Source: an uncultured Synergistales bacterium
Lineage (GTDB): Bacteria; Synergistota; Synergistia; Synergistales; Aminobacteriaceae
Reading direction: 5' to 3'
DNA: 5,651 nt
Assembly: GCA_905236605.1 (NCBI GenBank)
Contig: CAJORD010000275.1
Span: 1 to 5,651 of the forward strand
The translations under genes and the position numbers were made by a program. Below, one piece after another: positions 1 to 5,651 of the stretch. Each line of letters begins with the position of its first letter. The first letter of the stretch is position 1. Below the pieces are notes generated by a model. That model worked only from the letters and a program-made list of their open reading frames with translations, ran no database searches and had not been told where the DNA came from.

Positions 1-897
1 AGGACGCGCCGGAATTAAAATCATAGCGTTGTCTTCCATGCCTTCGGTTTCGTTTTCTTCGCCGAGCGAAATTTTCAAAGCCGCGCTGTTTCGACACTTT
101 TCAATCATTCGCGCCAACGGTTTCTCTTGCTCGAGAAGATTCAAGACCGCCTGAAGACGTGATAACGCCTGAAAGTGAGGAAGTCCTAAAATCTGACGCG
201 CGCCGGAGCTGAAAAATTTATAATTCTGTTCCGTCAGGAAGTTATCAAGCTCACGAATAGCTTCGCGGCAAGACGTTTCAGCTTCTTCTAGGCCGCCTAG
301 AACATATTGATAAAGAGCCTCGCGAACTTCGCTCCATGAATGACCGCTTGCTACGGTGTTAATGCGTCGCGTGAGTTCTTCAAGCGTCCCGGGGTCGATG
401 TCATACGGCAAATTAAATTGCGAATGATGAACAAGTCCGCCCTTCAAAACTATCAGAGCTAAAATATTATTTCCTCCGATGAGCATCAAATCTATTCGCT
501 GAATTTCAGCAGCGTCAAGAGTCGGTACAGCCGCAACCGCTACGCAATTTGTAAGCCTCGCCATGAGGTGAGTTACATTACTGAGAAGTTCTTCAATCCC
601 GCTTCGGCTGTTGAGAATTTCGCGCTTAATATCTTCCGCCTGCGAATGAGTGCGCGCTCGTGCCGTTACTGAATCAACATAAACGCGATAAGCTCTCGCC
701 GTCGGAAGCCTCCCTGATGATGTATGAGGCTGATAAAAATATCCAAGCTCCTCAAGGTCGGCCATTTCGTTGCGAATTGTAGCAGGGCTATATCTGCTCA
801 AATATTTCTTTACGATCGTTCGAGAACCGGCAGGCTCGCCCGTCTTGATGTACTCATACACGACTGCAAGAATGATACTAAGCTGTCTCTCTGTCAT
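1..897 (-). CDS. hrcA: Heat-inducible transcription repressor HrcA (3' end cut by window)
   Basis: HrcA is the cytoplasmic repressor of class I heat-shock operons (groESL, and the dnaK operon in many bacteria); it binds the CIRCE operator and depends on GroEL for activity. Reading the minus strand from ATG at 897 gives 299 uninterrupted codons to the window edge; the family is usually about 340 residues, so roughly the last 40 are missing. The N-terminal winged-helix region starts MTERQLSIILAVVYEYIKTG. Residues 37-75 carry the family hallmark, including SPATIRNEMADLEELGY, then QPHTSSGRLPTARAYR and YVD. A central segment IGGNNI (near residues 137-142) and a late LGEENE fit the GAF-like domain of HrcA. 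The start is supported by a GGAGGTGAG site 8 bases upstream and by a CIRCE element 32 bases upstream, which makes autoregulation very likely. In many relatives hrcA is followed by grpE and dnaK; that would lie left of this window and is not seen. Confidence 0.96.
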   Translation of the reverse strand, partial: MTERQLSIILAVVYEYIKTGEPAGSRTIVKKYLSRYSPATIRNEMADLEELGYFYQPHTSSGRLPTARAYRVYVDSVTARARTHSQAEDIKREILNSRSGIEELLSNVTHLMARLTNCVAVAAVPTLDAAEIQRIDLMLIGGNNILALIVLKGGLVHHSQFNLPYDIDPGTLEELTRRINTVASGHSWSEVREALYQYVLGGLEEAETSCREAIRELDNFLTEQNYKFFSSGARQILGLPHFQALSRLQAVLNLLEQEKPLARMIEKCRNSAALKISLGEENETEGMEDNAMILIPARP

Positions 898-905
898 TTT
901 GTTTG

Positions 906-914
906 CTCACCTCC
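906..914 (-). promoter_or_regulatory. Ribosome binding site of hrcA
   Basis: On the minus strand the bases read GGAGGTGAG, close to a perfect anti-16S match, 8 bases before the ATG at 897. It fixes the hrcA start. Confidence 0.88.
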
Positions 915-929
915 ATTTATCTTTTTCTT

Positions 930-956
930 TTAGCACTCGCTGTTAATGAGCGCTAT
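930..956 (-). promoter_or_regulatory. CIRCE operator (HrcA binding site)
   Basis: CIRCE is the inverted repeat TTAGCACTC-N9-GAGTGCTAA bound by HrcA. Here the plus strand reads TTAGCACTC, nine spacer bases, then GAGCGCTAT. One arm is identical to the consensus and the other matches 7 of 9, so 16 of 18 arm bases fit, with exact 9-base spacing. It lies just downstream of the predicted hrcA transcription start and upstream of the hrcA ribosome site, a usual place for CIRCE to block transcription. The nagE-like gene is transcribed away from it, with its own predicted promoter more than 100 bases off, so hrcA is the likely target. Confidence 0.93.
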
Positions 957-975
957 TAATTTTTTAACGCTGATA

Positions 976-1004
976 AGATTAGCAGACCAACTTTAAAAAG
1001 TCAA
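976..1004 (-). promoter_or_regulatory. Sigma-A type promoter of hrcA
   Basis: On the minus strand a -35 box TTGACT (999-1004) is followed after exactly 17 bases by a -10 box TAATCT (976-981). Transcription would start near 968-970, placing the CIRCE element (930-956) in the first 40 transcribed bases. Matches are 5 of 6 to TTGACA and 4 of 6 to TATAAT. The assignment rests on spacing and position. Confidence 0.7.
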
Positions 1005-1065
1005 CAAGAAAAAATTTTTGTTACAGGAAATTTTTGAGTTTACATATTTTCGTGGTTCGTTCATG

Positions 1066-1071
1066 TATAAT
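1066..1071 (+). promoter_or_regulatory. Probable -10 box of the PTS gene promoter
   Basis: A perfect TATAAT lies 44 bases before the start codon of the PTS gene, giving a leader of about 35-40 bases. A matching -35 box is not clear: the best candidate, TTTACA at 1039-1044, would leave a long spacer of 21 bases. Such a promoter may need an activator, or the -10 may be chance in AT-rich DNA. I see no antiterminator target, riboswitch or obvious operator palindrome in the leader. Confidence 0.45.
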
Positions 1072-1115
1072 AAAAAATATTTTCCCAACAAAAACACAAG
1101 GGGGTTATTTTATTC

Positions 1116-2558
1116 ATGATGAAGTATCTTCAGAAGATTGGCCGGTCTTTAATGCTACCTGTTGCGTGTCTGCCGATTGCGGGGATTTTATACGGCATAG
1201 GCTACTGGCTAGACCCTGTAGGCTGGGGTTCTAATAATCTCACGGCAGCATTCTGTATCAAAGCCGCCTCTGCAATCATTGACCAAATTCCGTTATTGTT
1301 CGCGCTTGGCGTGGCAATCGGAATGTCGGACGAGCAAGACGGAGCCAGCGCGCTTGCGGGTCTAGTATCGTGGTTAATGATAACGACATTGTTGTCGCCA
1401 GGTGCTATAGCGATGTACCGACAAATAGACGTTTCACACGTTCCGGCGGCGTTTGGAAAGATTCAAAATGCGTTCATAGGAATTTTAGCCGGTTTAATCG
1501 GCGCGGAGTGTTTCAACAGATTCAAACATACGGAACTTCCTGACGCGCTAGCGTTCTTCAGTGGCAAGAGGTCCGTAGCAATTATCACGGGCATAGTTTC
1601 GATAATAGCATCAGTGATTTTATATTACGTATGGCCGTTTTTGTATGGCGCTCTCGTTCAGTTTGGAATTTCGATTTTAGCGCTTGGCCCAATCGGTGCG
1701 GGATTATACGGAATGTTGAACAGGCTTTTAATTCCGCTGGGACTTCATCACGCTTTGAACGCGGTTTTCTGGTTCGACACAGCCGGAATAAATGACTTAG
1801 GAAAATTCTGGAGCGGCACGGGCACTTTAGGGACGACAGGCATCTATATGACGGGTTTCTTCCCGGTTATGATGTTCGGACTTGTCGCGGGAGCTTACGC
1901 AATGTACAAAACTGCAAGACCAGAGCGAAAAAATATGGCTGCGAGTTTGTTATTAGCAGGCGCGTTGGCTTCGTTCTTCACAGGGATAACAGAGCCTATA
2001 GAATTTTCGTTTATGTTCCTCGCGCCTAGCCTTTATGTTCTTCACGCTATCTTAACTGGAGCTTCGATGGCAGTTTGTGCAATGCTGCCTTTACGTTGCG
2101 GATTTAATTTCAGCGCCGGACTTGTTGACTGGATTTTGAGCTTCAAAGCGCCCATGGCCGTAAATCCGTGGCTGCTGCTTCCCGTGGGACTTGTGTTTGC
2201 TGCGATTTATTATTTTGCTTTCAAGTGGGCCATCGAAAAATTTGACTTAAAAACGCCGGGCCGCGAAGTAGCTCCCGCAAAGAAAGAAAAAGCGACTGTC
2301 GTAACGAATAATAATTACACGGATATGGCAAAAATTATTCTCGAAGGACTTGGCGGTTTTGAAAATCTCAAAGACATAAACTACTGTGCCACTCGAATCC
2401 GCGTTCTTATAAACGACAATGGCAAAGTCAACGAAGAAAAAATTAAATCGGCAGGCGTCCTCGGCGTTGTGCGTCCGTCAAACGAAAGTATGCAAATCGT
2501 AATCGGTACAAAAGTTCAGTTTGTGTTTGACGAGCTTATGAAAATCGCAAACAAGTAA
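1116..2558 (+). CDS. nagE: PTS sugar permease EIICB, N-acetylglucosamine (NagE)-like
   Basis: Membrane permease of the phosphoenolpyruvate phosphotransferase system that imports and phosphorylates a sugar, most likely N-acetylglucosamine, at the inner membrane. The 480 residues hold an EIIC domain (about 1-385) with many hydrophobic segments, the GLHH motif at 209-212, GITEPIEF at 290-297 and the linker LKTPGRE at 378-384. An EIIB domain (about 400-480) follows with the phosphorylated cysteine C424 in NYCATRIRV. YMTGFFPVMMFGL (244-256) and GFNFSAG (329-335) resemble NagE rather than PtsG, which favours N-acetylglucosamine over glucose; that substrate call is inference. No EIIA domain is fused, unlike the roughly 650-residue E. 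coli NagE, so EIIA must come from another protein. The ATG at 1116 is preceded by AAGGGGG (1098-1104) with an 11-base gap; the ATG at 1119 is a second possibility. The gene stands alone, divergent from hrcA and convergent with the MATE gene. Confidence 0.88.
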   Translation: MMKYLQKIGRSLMLPVACLPIAGILYGIGYWLDPVGWGSNNLTAAFCIKAASAIIDQIPLLFALGVAIGMSDEQDGASALAGLVSWLMITTLLSPGAIAMYRQIDVSHVPAAFGKIQNAFIGILAGLIGAECFNRFKHTELPDALAFFSGKRSVAIITGIVSIIASVILYYVWPFLYGALVQFGISILALGPIGAGLYGMLNRLLIPLGLHHALNAVFWFDTAGINDLGKFWSGTGTLGTTGIYMTGFFPVMMFGLVAGAYAMYKTARPERKNMAASLLLAGALASFFTGITEPIEFSFMFLAPSLYVLHAILTGASMAVCAMLPLRCGFNFSAGLVDWILSFKAPMAVNPWLLLPVGLVFAAIYYFAFKWAIEKFDLKTPGREVAPAKKEKATVVTNNNYTDMAKIILEGLGGFENLKDINYCATRIRVLINDNGKVNEEKIKSAGVLGVVRPSNESMQIVIGTKVQFVFDELMKIANK

Positions 2559-2563
2559 TTAAA

Positions 2564-2599
2564 AAAGTAGGAACGAAAAAATTTTTTAATTCCTACTTT
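2564..2599 (-). terminator. Hairpin terminator of the MATE gene, perhaps bidirectional
   Basis: AAAGTAGGAA (2564-2573) pairs perfectly with TTCCTACTTT (2590-2599). The 16-base loop itself contains A6T6 and can extend the stem. Read on the minus strand, the descending arm runs into six T residues (2561-2566 region), as in a Rho-independent terminator, 26 bases after the MATE stop codon. Read on the plus strand the arm is followed only by TTTC, so termination of the PTS gene would be weaker. The stem has only three or four GC pairs, which lowers confidence. The right arm is also the first part of the heptad repeat at 2590-2619. Confidence 0.55.
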
Positions 2600-2619
2600 C
2601 TAATTCCTAACTCCTACTT
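2590..2619 (-). repeat. Heptad repeat, copy A (inverted partner of copy B)
   Basis: The plus strand is made of four imperfect 7-base units of TTCCTAA type (TTCCTAC, TTTCTAA, TTCCTAA, CTCCTAC) followed by TT. Its reverse complement matches copy B at 4056-4085 in 27 of 30 bases without gaps. It lies between the stop codon of the MATE gene and the hairpin arm, so it would be in the 3' untranslated part of the MATE mRNA as a purine-rich sequence. Short heptameric repeats of this kind are known between genes in several bacterial groups, such as the STRR repeats of cyanobacteria; the kinship of this one to any named family is not shown. Confidence 0.75.
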
Positions 2620-2625
2620 GCTCTC

Positions 2626-3966
2626 TTACATTTCTCGCCACACTGAACGCGTTAAAGGTATCGCAAGCAAGAACGCAAAGACATCTGCAACAGGTTGAGC
2701 AAGTTCGACGCCCGTCAGTCCGTATAAACGCGACAAAATCAAAATCGCCGGGATAAAAAATATTCCTGACCTAGCCGAAGCCGTTATCGTCGCACGAACT
2801 CCTTTGCCGATTGACTGTAACATCATGTTCGACAAAACTATAGTAGCGTTAAGAGGCATCGTGAACATTTGCCAGCGAAGCGCAACACTTCCAATTAAAA
2901 TTACAGCCTCGTCATTACGGAAAAATCTCACAATCTCTTCGGACAAGAACGAACTCACGCACGCAAGAGCAATTAAAAATATTGTTCCATATAGCACGCA
3001 GAATTTATAGCCCTCTTTGACACGGTCATAAAGTTGGGCGCCGTAGTTGTAGCTGCACACAGGTTGATAGCCTTGACCGAAGCCAATTAATGCCGAGTTC
3101 GCGAATAACATGACGCGATTAACAACGCTCATTCCCGCTATAGCTGCGTCGCCTGCGATAGTGCCGGCCGTGTGATTTAACAAAATGCTCGAAAAACTTA
3201 TTAACGCGTTGCGAGCTAATGACGGTGTGCCGCCGTTGACAATTTCTAGCAAATAATGCGCGTTCATTCGGATTTTGCGTATTTTAAGATTTATGTTTGC
3301 GCCCTTAGTCGTTCCGTAAAACAAAATAAAAAAGCTCACAAGCTGGCTTAAAATCGTAGCGAGGGCCGCGCCTCTGACTCCAAGTCCAAACGTGAAAATA
3401 AAAATCGGGTCCAAAAAAATATTTAATATCGCTCCGCTCACAAGTCCGACCATCGCATAGAACGCTGCGCCTTGAAATCGAAGCTGATTATTAATTACAA
3501 GTTGCGCGGTCATGAACGGCGTGCCTATTAATATAACGCTCAAATAGTCGCGAGTGTCGTTTATTATCGTGTCCGTAGCGCCAAGCATAACTGAAAGCCG
3601 CGTAAGATTTGTAAGGCCAAGCGCGAGAATTACGACCCCGAACAAAAACGCAAGAGCAAATCCCGTCGCGGACATCTCCTCGGCCTCTTCGAGTTCGCCG
3701 GCGCCGAGTTTCCTTGAAACATAATTCCCCGAACCATGCCCGCAAAAAAATCCGATAGCTTGAATTACGTTCATAAATGGCAAAACGACACCGACTGCCG
3801 CTGTAGCTTGTGTCGAAATCCGACCGACGAAAAAAGTATCAGCCATGTTATATAAATTCGTAACCATCATGCTAATAATCGTAGGGACTGAAAGAACGCA
3901 AATTAATTTTTTCACGGAAGTTTTAGTAAGATACTCATGACGCTCCTGTAATGCTGTCTGTGGCAT
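2626..3966 (-). CDS. MATE family multidrug efflux transporter (MepA-like)
   Basis: Inner-membrane antiporter of the MATE family, which exports cationic drugs, dyes or metabolites using a Na+ or H+ gradient; the substrate cannot be read from sequence. From the ATG at 3966 it has 446 residues, close to the usual 440-460, with the hydrophobic pattern of twelve membrane helices in two related halves. Visible family motifs are NLYNMADTFFVGR (37-49), SRKLGAG (84-90), LDPIFIFTFGLGVRGAALAT (185-204), GFGQGYQPVCSYNYGA (295-310) and a second-half segment SIGKGVRATITASARSG (385-401). These resemble the MepA-like branch. The reading frame is open up to a TTG at 4017, but the ATG at 3966 has AGGAG 11 bases upstream, and the extra 17 residues would not resemble the family. 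The gene is convergent with the PTS gene, divergent from the phosphate transporter and flanked on both sides by copies of the inverted heptad repeat. No dedicated regulator gene adjoins it. Confidence 0.93.
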   Translation of the reverse strand: MPQTALQERHEYLTKTSVKKLICVLSVPTIISMMVTNLYNMADTFFVGRISTQATAAVGVVLPFMNVIQAIGFFCGHGSGNYVSRKLGAGELEEAEEMSATGFALAFLFGVVILALGLTNLTRLSVMLGATDTIINDTRDYLSVILIGTPFMTAQLVINNQLRFQGAAFYAMVGLVSGAILNIFLDPIFIFTFGLGVRGAALATILSQLVSFFILFYGTTKGANINLKIRKIRMNAHYLLEIVNGGTPSLARNALISFSSILLNHTAGTIAGDAAIAGMSVVNRVMLFANSALIGFGQGYQPVCSYNYGAQLYDRVKEGYKFCVLYGTIFLIALACVSSFLSEEIVRFFRNDEAVILIGSVALRWQMFTMPLNATIVLSNMMLQSIGKGVRATITASARSGIFFIPAILILSRLYGLTGVELAQPVADVFAFLLAIPLTRSVWREM

Positions 3967-3977
3967 TTTTAATTTTT

Positions 3978-3982
3978 CTCCT
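3978..3982 (-). promoter_or_regulatory. Ribosome binding site of the MATE gene
   Basis: The minus strand reads AGGAG, 11 bases before ATG at 3966. It decides the start in favour of 3966 over the in-frame TTG at 4017, which has only T-rich sequence immediately upstream. Confidence 0.65.
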
Positions 3983-4035
3983 GAAGTTCTTGAAACTTTT
4001 TTCAAAATATAACACAAAATTAAAAAAATTCCCCG

Positions 4036-4044
4036 TGCTATACT
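4036..4044 (+). promoter_or_regulatory. Probable extended -10 promoter of the phosphate transporter gene
   Basis: TGCTATACT is an extended -10 element (TGn then TATACT, 5 of 6 to consensus). Transcription would start near 4051 and the leader of about 60 bases would contain the whole heptad repeat and the ribosome site. No good -35 box lies 17 bases upstream (AAAATT); extended -10 promoters can work without one. I found no equally good promoter for the MATE gene on the opposite strand. Confidence 0.45.
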
Positions 4045-4055
4045 CTTTTTAATTT

Positions 4056-4085
4056 AAGTAGGAATTAGGAGTTAGGAAGTAGGAA
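4056..4085 (+). repeat. Heptad repeat, copy B, in the leader of the phosphate transporter
   Basis: After AA come four units of the form (G/T)TAGGA(A/G): GTAGGAA, TTAGGAG, TTAGGAA, GTAGGAA. It is the inverted partner of copy A at 2590-2619, with 27 of 30 bases identical. The four GG pairs are evenly spaced by five bases. It ends 25 bases before the TTG start, upstream of the true ribosome site, and is almost purely A, G and T on this strand with no C. Confidence 0.78.
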
Positions 4086-4093
4086 ACAAAATT

Positions 4094-4101
4094 GAAGGGG
4101 G
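4094..4101 (+). promoter_or_regulatory. Ribosome binding site of the phosphate transporter gene
   Basis: GAAGGGGG lies 9 bases before TTG at 4111. With no in-frame ATG before codon 22, this site decides the TTG start. A similar run of five G residues precedes the PTS gene (1098-1104), suggesting it is a local style. Confidence 0.8.
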
Positions 4102-4110
4102 TATATATTT

Positions 4111-5651
4111 TTGTTTAGTACATTTTTCAACATTGCCGGAGGCGTTGCGCTCTTTCTTTACGGTATAAAGCTCATGAGCGAGGCGTTGCAGTTTATCGCC
4201 GGCGACAAAATGCGAAAATTAATTGGCACTCTCACGAAGACACCGTTACGCGGAATTTTTGTCGGAATTATCGTTACAGTTTTAATTCAATCGAGCACGG
4301 GCACAACCGTTATGACGGTCAGCTTTGTAAACACGGGGCTGCTATCTCTAAATCAGGCTATCGGCATAATCATGGGCGCCAACATCGGAACGACCGTAAC
4401 CGCGCAGATTATTGCGTTCAAGATTGAAGCGTTTGCGTTGCCACTCGTGGCTGTCGGTATGATAATGTCAATCTTCGCAAAGAGCAAAAAGCAACTTACT
4501 TATCTCGCAAGCGGCGTGATCGGACTCGGCCTTTTATTCTTGGGTATGCAGACGATGTCTTCAAAAGAAGTTGTCGGGATAATCTCACAACACACAGATT
4601 TTATTTTAATGTTGAGCCGCAATCCTTTGACCGGCGTTTTAGCAGGCATGATTTTAACAATTTTGATTCAATCTAGCGCCGCCACGATAGGACTTGTGAT
4701 AGCCATAGCCGCGACTTCAAACGGATTAATCGGACTTGACGCCGCCATACCGATTATACTTGGCGACAACATCGGAACGACTTTAACCGCCATCGTCGTT
4801 GCAATGGGAGCTACTCGCCCCGCTAAACAGGCCGCCGCCGCTCACGTTTTATTTAATTTAATCGGCACAATAATTTTCTTATTTGCGTTCCCGTTATATC
4901 GTGAGCTTGTCGTTATGAGCAGTCCTGACATCGGAAGACAAATTGCTAACGCTCACTCAATATTTAATATTTTGAACACGGTTATATTCTTCCCATTCGT
5001 GCCTCTGCTTGCAAAATTAATCTCAAAACTTATTCCGTTGAATCCCGAAGACCAACCTGAAGAAGTCATGTATCTGGACCCGAATTTAATTTCAATTTCC
5101 AGCGCGTCCGCTGTCGAAGCCGTCAAAGATGAGCTTATGCACATGGGACAGATAATTGAAAATATGTTCGTCGTAGTTCGCGAAGCGTTTTGGGAATTTG
5201 ACGCAGCAAAAGTCGAAGAGCGTCGCAAAAAATTTGACCACTACGAAGAGAGCGTGAACAAAATCACGGAATCAATTTCGGCTTATGCGTCAGAGATTTG
5301 GCAGCGCGGAGTTTCTGATGAAATTTCTACGGTGCTCGCGTCTTACGTCAACGCCACGATAGACCTTGAACGAATTGGCGACCGTTGCGAAAATTTAATC
5401 GAACGTAGCGATGTCATGGATAATTATTTATCTGATGAAGCTATTGGCGAGCTTAAAGACATCTACGACACTACAGAATTAGCTGTTAAAACTTCGTTGC
5501 AGTCAATGCAAGATGAAAACGCCGTGCAAGCGTGGCAAGTCATTCGCGAGATAGAAAAGAAAATCGACAACCAAGAGCGCACTTATCGCAAAGCCCACAT
5601 AGACAGATTAAATCGCGGCGAATGCGACCCAGAAAAGGGCGTGAACTTCAT
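4111..5651 (+). CDS. Na+/phosphate cotransporter with PhoU-like domain (3' end cut by window)
   Basis: Membrane protein of the Na/Pi cotransporter (NptA, SLC34-related) family, which moves inorganic phosphate with sodium; some bacterial members are thought to export phosphate. The 513 codons visible are open to the window edge; relatives run to about 540-590, so a few dozen residues are missing. The membrane part (about 1-310) has the two inverted halves typical of the family, each with a QSS motif (QSSTGTTVM from 60, QSSAATIGL from 187) and a matching GANIGTT (89-95) and GDNIGTT (218-224). The soluble C-terminal part (about 330-513) is helical and PhoU-like, with DLERIGDRCENL (418-429) and the late YRKAHIDRLNRGEC (492-505). 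The start is TTG at 4111, supported by GAAGGGGG 9 bases upstream; beginning at the first in-frame ATG would delete part of the first helix. It is divergent from the MATE gene. The PhoU-like tail suggests control by phosphate status, which is inference. Confidence 0.93.
   Translation, partial: MFSTFFNIAGGVALFLYGIKLMSEALQFIAGDKMRKLIGTLTKTPLRGIFVGIIVTVLIQSSTGTTVMTVSFVNTGLLSLNQAIGIIMGANIGTTVTAQIIAFKIEAFALPLVAVGMIMSIFAKSKKQLTYLASGVIGLGLLFLGMQTMSSKEVVGIISQHTDFILMLSRNPLTGVLAGMILTILIQSSAATIGLVIAIAATSNGLIGLDAAIPIILGDNIGTTLTAIVVAMGATRPAKQAAAAHVLFNLIGTIIFLFAFPLYRELVVMSSPDIGRQIANAHSIFNILNTVIFFPFVPLLAKLISKLIPLNPEDQPEEVMYLDPNLISISSASAVEAVKDELMHMGQIIENMFVVVREAFWEFDAAKVEERRKKFDHYEESVNKITESISAYASEIWQRGVSDEISTVLASYVNATIDLERIGDRCENLIERSDVMDNYLSDEAIGELKDIYDTTELAVKTSLQSMQDENAVQAWQVIREIEKKIDNQERTYRKAHIDRLNRGECDPEKGVNF

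Noticed and set aside
724..933. 69-residue open frame on the plus strand
   Set aside because: It lies antisense to the clearly real 5' end of hrcA and runs through its ribosome site into the CIRCE element; no ribosome site and no recognisable protein.
990..1001. Palindrome ACTTT-AA-AAAGT considered as a second operator
   Set aside because: It is short, AT-only apart from one pair per arm, and includes part of the hrcA -35 region; no known operator matches it.
1039..1071. TTTACA plus TATAAT as a full promoter for the PTS gene
   Set aside because: The 21-base spacer is too long for a standard sigma-A promoter, so only the -10 box is listed.
1034..1234. 66-residue open frame on the plus strand overlapping the start of the PTS gene
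   Set aside because: It overlaps the real gene in another frame, begins at a codon without a ribosome site, upstream of the predicted -10 box, and has no family features.
2804..3010. 68-residue open frame on the plus strand
   Set aside because: It is fully antisense to the MATE coding region with no start signal of its own.
3491..3745. 84-residue arginine-rich open frame on the minus strand
   Set aside because: It is an out-of-frame reading inside the MATE gene; the arginine richness comes from the shifted frame.
3967..4017. N-terminal extension of the MATE protein by 17 residues from a TTG at 4017
   Set aside because: There is no ribosome site before it, the extension is lysine-rich and unlike the family, and the ATG at 3966 has AGGAG at a workable distance.
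2626..4110. The repeat-bounded MATE segment as an insertion sequence or MITE-carried element
   Set aside because: There is no transposase, no visible target-site duplication next to either copy, and the repeats have the heptad make-up of dispersed intergenic repeats rather than transposon ends.
4953..5228. 91-residue open frame on the minus strand
   Set aside because: It is antisense to the PhoU-like part of the phosphate transporter, and its serine and threonine richness is typical of a reverse-strand shadow.

Overview
The window reads as ordinary bacterial chromosome: four protein genes, two of them cut by the window edges, with short intergenic gaps and no gene-free stretch longer than about 220 bases. 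The organism is probably a low-to-medium GC anaerobe of Firmicutes or Synergistota type. The reasons are strong GGAGG-like ribosome sites, sigma-A style promoters, an HrcA repressor with its CIRCE operator, TTG start usage, and a MepA-type MATE pump. Taxonomy is an inference from gene style only; there is no rRNA or other marker here.

Layout from left to right. (1) Positions 1-897, minus strand: hrcA, the class I heat-shock repressor, missing roughly its last 40 residues. Its ribosome site, CIRCE operator and a well-formed promoter follow in order between 898 and 1004. (2) Positions 1116-2558, plus strand: a PTS permease of the glucose superfamily (EIIC-EIIB fusion) that resembles NagE (N-acetylglucosamine) more than PtsG, transcribed divergently from hrcA. 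(3) Positions 2626-3966, minus strand: a MATE-family efflux pump convergent with the PTS gene, separated from it by a hairpin that looks like a terminator for the pump gene. (4) Positions 4111-5651, plus strand: a Na+/phosphate cotransporter with a C-terminal PhoU-like domain, starting at TTG, divergent from the MATE gene and cut by the window end.

The four genes do not form a pathway and each seems to be its own transcription unit: one regulator and three unrelated membrane transporters. The most unusual thing is a 30-base, heptad-structured, purine/pyrimidine-skewed repeat that occurs once on each side of the MATE gene in inverted orientation (2590-2619 and 4056-4085, 27 of 30 identical when one is reverse-complemented). 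It explains the shape of the terminator hairpin and occupies the leader of the phosphate transporter. I see no sign of a previously undescribed multi-gene system, CRISPR array, transposase, phage gene, tRNA or rRNA.
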